This document shows, piece after piece, positions 58,181 to 64,000 of a DNA stretch of 64,000 bases; the stretch's first letter is position 1, and each line of letters begins with the position of its first letter. Below the pieces are notes generated by a model. It was not told the DNA's origin. It saw only the letters and a program-made list of their open reading frames with translations, and ran no database searches. The DNA is from Enterococcus sp. HY326 (GTDB taxonomy: Bacteria > Bacillota > Bacilli > Lactobacillales > Enterococcaceae). The stretch is from positions 62,001 to 126,000 of the forward strand of contig NZ_JANLGQ010000001.1 in assembly GCF_026157065.1 (NCBI RefSeq). The letters run 5' to 3'. Position numbers and translations under genes: made by a program.

Positions 58181-58989
58181 TTAAACTCGCCTCCTCGTTT
58201 TTTCTTTTCACCGGTGAGGGCCATCACACCAAACATGGCGATAATTAAAATCACGCCAATCGTACTCCCCATACCCCAGTTTTGCGTTACTAAAAAATGT
58301 TCCTCAATTGCCGTACCTAAAGTGATAACTCGATTGCCACCGATTAAACGGGTCAACATGAACAAGGAAAGTGACGGGATAAAGACTGCTTGAACACCAC
58401 TTTTCACTCCATTTAAAGATAGCGGAAAAATTACCCGCCGGAAGGTTTCAACTCCATTTGCTCCTAAGTCACGACTAGCAGCAATTAAGCTAGGATTAAT
58501 TTCTTCTAACGCATTAAAAATCGGCATAATCATAAAAGGCAGCTCAATATAGGCCGCTACAAAAAGAAAGCTAAAATCTGTAAATAAAATCTGCTCTGGT
58601 CCAATGCCAAACACGCTCAAAAAATTATTGACCGAGCCATGCAAACTGAAAATACCAATAAAGGCATAGGCCTTCAATAATAAATTGACCCACGTCGGTA
58701 AAATAACTAGCATCAACCACAGCTGGCGATGTTTTAATTTTGTTAAAAAGTAAGCCATGGGATAACTGACCAATAAAGTGAATAAGGTTATTAAAAAAGC
58801 GTACCAAATTGAATTCAATGTCATCAATAAATAAGTCGAAGAAGTAAAATAGCGCTGATAATTTGCTAAAGTAAAGGCACCATTAGTATCAAAAAAAGAT
58901 TGGTAGACAATCAAGAGTACCGGGGCAATTACAAAAAACAACAGCCAGATATAATAAGGAATCGAATAAAAACGTTTCATACTAGTCAT
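58177..58989 (-). CDS. potB: Spermidine/putrescine ABC transporter permease PotB
   Basis: A 270-residue permease with six membrane segments and the EAA loop AASRDLGANGVETFRRVIFPLSLNGV. ATG 58989 has AGGAGG seven bases upstream, just after the potA stop. Confidence 0.94.
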   Translation of the reverse strand: MTSMKRFYSIPYYIWLLFFVIAPVLLIVYQSFFDTNGAFTLANYQRYFTSSTYLLMTLNSIWYAFLITLFTLLVSYPMAYFLTKLKHRQLWLMLVILPTWVNLLLKAYAFIGIFSLHGSVNNFLSVFGIGPEQILFTDFSFLFVAAYIELPFMIMPIFNALEEINPSLIAASRDLGANGVETFRRVIFPLSLNGVKSGVQAVFIPSLSLFMLTRLIGGNRVITLGTAIEEHFLVTQNWGMGSTIGVILIIAMFGVMALTGEKKKRGGEFK

Positions 58990-59000
58990 CTTGCTGCCTC

Positions 59001-60083
59001 CTACTCTTCATAGCTTTCTAAGCGGGCATCGAAGTCTTCTTCAGATTCATTAAAGCGCATCACATGGATGTCTTCTGGCTCAAAGGAAAGACCAATTTTA
59101 CTACCCTCTTTGGCTTTTCTCGTTGAATGCACCATCCACTCGTTGCCCTGCTCGTCATAACAAATAATTTCATAATGGACGCCTCGGAATAATTGGGTAT
59201 CAACTTCCACCATCAGTTTACCCATCTCTGGTGTTGTTAAAGATAAATCCTCTGGTCGAATCACAATCTCCACCGGTTCGTTTTTCCGCATACCGCCATC
59301 GACACATTCAAAGCGTTTGCCGACAAATTCCACTAAATAATCCTCAATCATCGTGCCATTGACAATATTGCTTTCACCAACGAAATCGGCGACAAAATGA
59401 TTAATCGGCTCATCATAAATATCCACCGGTGTTCCGCTTTGCACAATTTCACCTTTGTTCATAACAAAAATTTCATCACTCATCGCCAAAGCTTCCTCTT
59501 GGTCATGGGTCACAAAAATAAAGGTAATGCCTAAGCGCTGTTGTAATTCCCGCAATTCATACTGCATGTCTGTCCGCAATTTTAAATCTAAAGCAGACAA
59601 AGGCTCATCCAATAATAAAACTTTCGGTTCGTTGACAATCGCCCGGGCAATCGCCACCCGCTGCCGTTGTCCGCCAGACATCTCAGAGATTTCACGATTT
59701 TCATATCCCGCCAGCTGTACCATTTTCAAGGCGTCATTAACCTTTTGGGTAATTTGGTTTTTAGACAATTTTTTTATTTTTAAACCAAAAGCGACATTTT
59801 CAAAAACATTCATATGGGGAAACAAAGCGTAATCTTGAAAGACCGTGTTGACCGGTCGCTTATTGGCCGGGATATCATTGATTCGCTGGCCTTCAAAAAG
59901 AACATCGCCACTAGTCGCTTCAGTAAAGCCGGCAATAATTCGCAAAATCGTGGTCTTGCCGCAGCCGGAAGGTCCTAGCAGCGTGTAAAATTTGCCTTCT
60001 TCAATTTCAAAATTGATATTTTTTAAAACTTTTTCATCCTCGTAACTCTTAACAATCTCGTTAAAGGTAATAATTGTCCCCAC
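59001..60083 (-). CDS. potA: Spermidine/putrescine ABC transporter ATP-binding protein PotA
   Basis: A 360-residue ABC ATPase with Walker [10 protein letters not shown] (38-46), signature MSGGQRQR, Walker [13 protein letters not shown] and H-loop VTHDQEEAL, plus a C-terminal TOBE domain (about 290-345). The start is GTG at 60083 with GGGGGC upstream. It follows a regulator gene by 27 bases, so the five genes may form one operon. Confidence 0.95.
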   Translation of the reverse strand: MGTIITFNEIVKSYEDEKVLKNINFEIEEGKFYTLLGPSGCGKTTILRIIAGFTEATSGDVLFEGQRINDIPANKRPVNTVFQDYALFPHMNVFENVAFGLKIKKLSKNQITQKVNDALKMVQLAGYENREISEMSGGQRQRVAIARAIVNEPKVLLLDEPLSALDLKLRTDMQYELRELQQRLGITFIFVTHDQEEALAMSDEIFVMNKGEIVQSGTPVDIYDEPINHFVADFVGESNIVNGTMIEDYLVEFVGKRFECVDGGMRKNEPVEIVIRPEDLSLTTPEMGKLMVEVDTQLFRGVHYEIICYDEQGNEWMVHSTRKAKEGSKIGLSFEPEDIHVMRFNESEEDFDARLESYEE

Positions 60084-60110
60084 GATTGCGCCCCCTAAAT
60101 TTATTTTTTC

Positions 60111-60653
60111 TTATAAATATGATTCCGTCGCCACAATTAAAATACGACTTTTACCGCGGCTGTGATTTAAAACTTGATGACTTTCAGTCGCCTCGTAATA
60201 CAGCGACTCACCTTTTTTTGCGAAATAACGAGTTTCTCCTAGCCGTAGTTCAATCGAGCCTTGCAGGACATAGATAAAACTCTCAGAAAGTGATGGTGGA
60301 AATTGTTTATACTCGCCGCTTTCTTGAAAAGTCACTAAGACCGGCTCCATTTCCTTTTCATTGGAGTCGGGAATCGGCCATTCCAGTTCATAGCCGTTTT
60401 CTTCATCGAAGTATTTCGTGGCCTCTTCTTTTTTATAATGGACTTTGCGCCCCGCCGTTTCCTCTTTAAAAAATTCCTCCGGCGTGACCCCTAGCACTTC
60501 TAAAATTGAAAAAAAAGTTTCCATCGAAGGCGAGCTTAAGTCCCGTTCTAATTGAGAAATATAGCCCTTGGTGAGATCTGTTCGCTCCCCAAGTTCCTCT
60601 AACGTTAAATTTTTTTGGACCCGTAAATTGCGAATTTTTTCGCCAATCTGCAT
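60111..60653 (-). CDS. XRE-family regulator with cupin domain (PuuR-like)
   Basis: The 180-residue protein has an N-terminal HTH_3 domain (7-61: LRVQKNLTLEELGERTDLTKGYISQLE is split over 9-36) and a C-terminal cupin (about 105-178). This architecture is common in regulators of polyamine genes. GGAGG lies six bases before ATG. Its position directly before potABCD suggests it senses polyamines and represses the operon, which is inference. Confidence 0.9.
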   Translation of the reverse strand: MQIGEKIRNLRVQKNLTLEELGERTDLTKGYISQLERDLSSPSMETFFSILEVLGVTPEEFFKEETAGRKVHYKKEEATKYFDEENGYELEWPIPDSNEKEMEPVLVTFQESGEYKQFPPSLSESFIYVLQGSIELRLGETRYFAKKGESLYYEATESHQVLNHSRGKSRILIVATESYL

Positions 60654-61015
60654 TTTTTTCCTCCAAAAACCAAAAAAGTTTTCTAATACTAAACTTTCAG
60701 TTTACTTTTAGTCCCTATAACAGTATACGAATTTTTGCCAAAAAAACAAGGACTTTGTTAAACTTTTTTTGAAGTGTTTAGTTTATTTACTGCAAAAATG
60801 AAATTCTAAATATTTAGAGAAACTAAGCTAAAACGAAGAAGAAGCCTACAAAATTATGTTACAATTAAAAAAAATATCCACAGGCTGTTATTTAGGCTTT
60901 TTCTAGTGAAGCTGACCGAACAAATTACTTTTTAAAGTAGCATTTCTACTGAATGCTAGCATAATTTTTTTATTTTGCGGCTTTAAATGGAAACGTTTGG
61001 CTAGTTGGAATTAGA
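60654..61015. other. Divergent regulatory gap between the pot regulator and the quinone oxidoreductase
   Basis: AT-rich sequence with no gene. Near the regulator start TAAAC/GTTTA half-sites recur (about 60695-60712 and 60759-60783), possible binding sites for the XRE protein. TGGAAACGTTTGGC at 60988-61001 resembles half a cre site, but its right half departs from consensus. Confidence 0.4.
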
Positions 61016-61044
61016 TTGACTGATGTAACAGTCGCCAATAATTA
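61016..61044 (+). promoter_or_regulatory. Promoter of the quinone oxidoreductase gene (TTGACT-N17-TAATTA)
   Basis: TTGACT (61016-61021) and TAATTA (61039-61044) are 17 bases apart. GACTG-N6-CAGTC (61018-61033) spans the -35 and spacer and could be an operator. The ATG is 22 bases further on, after AAAGGAG. Confidence 0.55.
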
Positions 61045-61066
61045 AAAAATAAAAGGAGTTTTTGAA

Positions 61067-62056
61067 ATGAAACACTACGAAGCTTTAACGGTCAAAGATG
61101 AACCAGTTTTTACTCTAGAAAAAGAAACGTTGTCAACTGAAAACTTGCCGACCGGCGATGTCACCTTTAAAGTTGAATATTCTGGCGTAAATTACAAAGA
61201 TGCCTTAGCCAGCATTGAAAAAGGCGGCGTTATCCGTCAATACCCGATGGTACCGGGCATTGATGCCAGCGGCGTTGTTTTAGATAGCCAAGACCCCGAC
61301 TTCAAAATGGGACAAGAAATTATTGTCACTAGCTACGGCTTTGGTGTCAGCCATCCCGGTGGTTACAGCCAAATTCAAAAGGTGCCCGCTGAGTGGGTCG
61401 TGCCTTTACCTGAAGGCTTAACTTTAAAAGATGCTATGAAATTTGGGACAGCCGGCTTCACTGCAGCTTTAGCAGTTCAAGGAATCGAAGAAGCTGGTGC
61501 GAAAAAAGACAGCCGCATTTTAATTACTGGGGCTAGTGGTGGTGTCGGTAGTATTGCGATTGCTATGTTAAAAAAATTAGGCTTTGAGCATGTAATTGCT
61601 GTTTCCCGCAAAGACTCTGCTAAAAATTGGTTAACTGACTTAGGCGCAACTGAAATTGTCACGCCAGACAGCCTAATCCCTGAAAAACCAAAAGCTTTGA
61701 ACAAACAAAATTTTGATTTCGTGATTGACACAGTCGGCGGCGCTTTAGCTAGCACCTTAATTCCGCAAATTCAATATGACGGAGCAATGGCTTTATGTGG
61801 TAACGCTAGCGGCATCAAGTTAGATACAACTGTCCTGCCTTTTATTTTACGAGGCGTAAAACTTTTAGGTATTGACTCTGTTAATACCCCAATGGCAAAA
61901 CGGCAACAGATTTGGCAACGCCTGGCAACTGATTTAAATGTAGCCGATGTTTTGAAAGTCAATGAACTTGCCTTTGATGAACTGCCTGCGACTTTTGAAG
62001 CACTTTTAGGCGGCACCCATGAAGGCCGCAGTGTTGTCAAAATCGCGGTGGACTAA
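61067..62056 (+). CDS. YhdH/YhfP-family quinone oxidoreductase or acryloyl-CoA reductase-like protein
   Basis: The 329-residue zinc-free medium-chain reductase has the GroES-like domain (1-120) and the cofactor motif GASGGVGSIAI (about 150-160). YSGVNYKDALA and PGIDASGVV are typical of the YhdH/AcuI branch. It reduces alpha,beta-unsaturated carbonyl or quinone substrates with NADPH. It lies two bases upstream of coaB but has no known link to CoA synthesis. Confidence 0.9.
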   Translation: MKHYEALTVKDEPVFTLEKETLSTENLPTGDVTFKVEYSGVNYKDALASIEKGGVIRQYPMVPGIDASGVVLDSQDPDFKMGQEIIVTSYGFGVSHPGGYSQIQKVPAEWVVPLPEGLTLKDAMKFGTAGFTAALAVQGIEEAGAKKDSRILITGASGGVGSIAIAMLKKLGFEHVIAVSRKDSAKNWLTDLGATEIVTPDSLIPEKPKALNKQNFDFVIDTVGGALASTLIPQIQYDGAMALCGNASGIKLDTTVLPFILRGVKLLGIDSVNTPMAKRQQIWQRLATDLNVADVLKVNELAFDELPATFEALLGGTHEGRSVVKIAVD

Positions 62057-62057
62057 C

Positions 62058-62807
62058 ATGAGAATCTTAATCACCGGCGGCGGCACCACCGAGCCGATTG
62101 ATCAAGTCCGTTCTATTACCAATCAGTCAACCGGCCGCTTAGGACAAACGATTGTCACTCAAATTTTGGCAAAAACCGATTGGCAAGTGGATTATATCAC
62201 CACGCCAACGGCTTTACAGGCACAAAAAAATCCCCGCTTGGAAACCTTTTGGATTTCCGACACAGCGGGTTTACTAAAAATGCTAACGGATTTAATGAGC
62301 AAAAATCACTATGATGCCGTGATTCACAGTATGGCGGTCAGTGATTTCACCGGTGAGGCGGCCTTTTCACAGGCCGCCTTAATCGAAAAAATGTTAACAG
62401 AAAAACCTGAGCTGACAACAGCTGGTCTGGAACAATTCTTTGATAGCTTGAGTCAGACACCGTCAACAGAAACTAAAATTTCTTCTGATACCCAGCGATT
62501 AATTTTAACGTTACAAAAAACGCCGAAGGTTATTGCGGAAATAAAAAGGATTCAACCTGAAACAATTTTAATCGGCTTTAAATTATTAGTTGCAGTACCG
62601 CCAGCAGAATTAGTGGCGGTGGCTGCAGCCTCTTTAAAGAAAAATCATGCAGACTTTATTCTAGCCAATGACTTGACGGAAATTTCCGGTGATCAACACC
62701 ACGGCTACCTCTTAGCAAAAGACGGCAGCGTGACAGAAGCTTTTACCAAACCAGAAATTGCCGACTTATTGATGGCAAAAATTTTAGAAACGAGGCAGGC
62801 AAAATGA
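62058..62807 (+). CDS. coaB: Phosphopantothenate--cysteine ligase
   Basis: It joins 4'-phosphopantothenate and cysteine in CoA synthesis. The 249-residue stand-alone CoaB begins MRILITGGGTTEPIDQVRSI, with TNQSTGRLG following. Most bacteria fuse CoaB to CoaC; separate genes are typical of streptococci and enterococci. ATG 62058 is chosen since the preceding residues of the open frame come from the upstream gene. It overlaps coaC by four bases. Confidence 0.93.
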   Translation: MRILITGGGTTEPIDQVRSITNQSTGRLGQTIVTQILAKTDWQVDYITTPTALQAQKNPRLETFWISDTAGLLKMLTDLMSKNHYDAVIHSMAVSDFTGEAAFSQAALIEKMLTEKPELTTAGLEQFFDSLSQTPSTETKISSDTQRLILTLQKTPKVIAEIKRIQPETILIGFKLLVAVPPAELVAVAAASLKKNHADFILANDLTEISGDQHHGYLLAKDGSVTEAFTKPEIADLLMAKILETRQAK

Positions 62808-63352
62808 AAACAGTTCTTTTAGGAGTTTCCGGCAGCATCAGCGCCTTTAAAGCAGCCGAAATCACCAATGAATTAACAAAACTTGGTTTTCAAGTGGATG
62901 TGATGATGACCAAGAGTGCCCAAGAATTTATTACGCCTTTAACCATCCAATCTCTCTCTCATCGCCGGGTGCATACGGATGTGATGGTGGAACCAGATCC
63001 GGCTTTAATTAATCATATCGAGCTTGCAAAACGGGCCGACTTATTTTTAATTGCGCCGGCATCAGCAAATATTATCGGTAAATTAGCAAACGGAATCGCT
63101 GATGATTTGCTTTCAACAACGGCTCTAGCTATCAAGTCAGAAGTACCGAAATTAATTGCGCCTGCCATGAATACATATATGTATCAAAATCCTGCCATGC
63201 AGCGGAACTTAACCATCTTAAAAACGGACGGCTATCAAGAAATTGATCCGCGAGAAGCCCTCTTAGCCTGCGGTGATTTTGGTCGGGGCGCCTTGGCAAC
63301 TACAAAGGATATTGTTGACCAAGTGTTAAAAAATTTAGGCACACCGGTTTAG
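62804..63352 (+). CDS. coaC: Phosphopantothenoylcysteine decarboxylase
   Basis: A 182-residue flavoprotein that decarboxylates phosphopantothenoylcysteine to phosphopantetheine. It has GVSGSISAFKAAE (7-19), the catalytic H71 (NHIEL), ASANIIGKLANGIADDLL, and the substrate-binding PAMN (120-123). The ATGA overlap with coaB shows coupled translation. Confidence 0.94.
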   Translation: MKTVLLGVSGSISAFKAAEITNELTKLGFQVDVMMTKSAQEFITPLTIQSLSHRRVHTDVMVEPDPALINHIELAKRADLFLIAPASANIIGKLANGIADDLLSTTALAIKSEVPKLIAPAMNTYMYQNPAMQRNLTILKTDGYQEIDPREALLACGDFGRGALATTKDIVDQVLKNLGTPV

Positions 63353-63367
63353 GGGAAGGATTAAAAA

Positions 63368-63997
63368 ATGAAACGCGACACACAAAAATTTGTTTTAACA
63401 GCGATGTTTTTAGCCATCATGATTTTATTGGCGGTGACACCATTAGGCTATATTAATCTAGGCTTTATGAATGCGACGACGATGCACATTCCGGTTATTA
63501 TCGGGTCGATTATTCTTGGGCCGAAAATCGGCGGTGCTCTCGGCGGTGTCTTTGGTATCACCAGTATTATCCGCAACACCGTGATTCCAAATCCATTATC
63601 CTTTGCCTTTACGCCCTTTATTCCTTTATACGGGAGTGAACATGGTAGCCTGCTGTCCCTAATCGTTTCGATTTTGCCCCGCATTTTAATTGGTGTTGTC
63701 CCCTATTTTGTCTTTAAAGCTCTTAACAAGCACTTAAAGGGGAAAAAGCAGCCGCTAACTTTAGGAATTGCGGGCGTTGCCGGCTCCTTGGTCAATACGA
63801 TTTTAGTTATGAACTTCATTTATTTCCTTTTCCAACAGCCTTATTCAGAATTGATGGGTGAAGCTGGCACTGCTTTATATGGCGTCATCCTTGGCGTAAT
63901 TTTTGCCAATGGAATTCCTGAAGCGATTGTTGCCGGAATTGCAACAGCCGCTGTGACCGCTGTTTTGTTTAGAGTGGTGCGGAATCCTGAATTTTAG
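63368..63997 (+). CDS. ECF transporter S component, probably for pantothenate
   Basis: The 209-residue membrane protein has about six hydrophobic segments. The ECF S-component pattern is visible at the start (VLTAMFLAIMILLAVTPLGYINLGFMNATTMHIPVIIG is the region 9-46) and in GPKIGGALGGVFGITSIIRN. Its position 15 bases after coaC suggests PanT-like pantothenate uptake through a shared EcfAA'T module. GGGGAAGG precedes the ATG. The substrate is inferred from context only. Confidence 0.85.
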   Translation: MKRDTQKFVLTAMFLAIMILLAVTPLGYINLGFMNATTMHIPVIIGSIILGPKIGGALGGVFGITSIIRNTVIPNPLSFAFTPFIPLYGSEHGSLLSLIVSILPRILIGVVPYFVFKALNKHLKGKKQPLTLGIAGVAGSLVNTILVMNFIYFLFQQPYSELMGEAGTALYGVILGVIFANGIPEAIVAGIATAAVTAVLFRVVRNPEF

Positions 63998-64000
63998 GTG

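Noticed and set aside
60988-61001. cre site upstream of the quinone oxidoreductase gene
   Set aside because: Only the left half and centre (TGGAAACGTTT) fit; the last three positions do not, so it is recorded only as a resemblance.

Overview
The window reads as a low-GC Gram-positive chromosome of the order Lactobacillales, most likely Enterococcus or a close relative. The reasons are the divergent ccpA-pepQ pair, the block hprK-lgt-gpsA-galU next to a liaX-liaY-liaZ operon, the run secA-prfB-ftsE-ftsX followed by a pst operon with two pstB genes, strong GGAGG ribosome binding sites, and separate coaB and coaC genes. The species cannot be fixed from sequence alone. Most genes lie on the minus strand.

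Region 1 (1-26.3 kb) is core genome. It holds the 5' end of yqeG, ccpA/pepQ, and a two-gene plus-strand operon for a sugar polymer (a UDP-HexNAc-type dehydrogenase and a hyaluronan-synthase-like glycosyltransferase). Then come two envelope-associated proteins (YtxH, DUF948), galU-gpsA-lgt-hprK, the cell-envelope stress operon liaXYZ, pstSCAB1B2-phoU, a cardiolipin synthase, ftsEX, prfB with its programmed +1 frameshift, and secA. Three structured intergenic elements (about 6.94, 10.87 and 20.69 kb) look like divergent copies of one repeat family.

Region 2 (26.7-56.1 kb) is an accessory redox/carbonyl-metabolism island. It holds eight aldo/keto reductases, two zinc alcohol dehydrogenases, SDR and NAD(P)-binding proteins, a glcU-gdh pair, NAD(P)H:quinone-type flavodoxin-fold reductases, three exported flavodoxin lipoproteins, a cyclophilin-like exported protein, two alpha/beta hydrolases, a Pro-1 tautomerase, a carboxymuconolactone-decarboxylase-like protein and an MFS exporter. 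Regulators are four MerR-type and two LysR-type proteins. At least eleven promoters here have the MerR hallmark, a 19-bp spacer carrying a related dyad with core AGT-N2-ACT, so the scattered genes look like one regulon or a few overlapping ones, probably responding to aldehydes, quinones or other electrophiles. Two genes are broken by single in-frame stops (40488-41060 and 54200-54565), and a further ORF remnant lies at 41219-41467, so the island is partly decaying.

Region 3 (56.2-64 kb) returns to housekeeping functions: polyamine uptake potABCD with an XRE-cupin regulator, a YhdH-type quinone oxidoreductase, and coaB-coaC plus an ECF substrate-binding membrane protein, probably for pantothenate.

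The glycosyltransferase operon draws on UDP-sugars of the kind supplied through GalU, LiaXYZ and Cls both concern membrane stress, and Lgt modifies the several lipoproteins encoded here (PstS, three flavodoxins, one hydrolase). No rRNA, tRNA, CRISPR array, insertion sequence or phage gene was seen.
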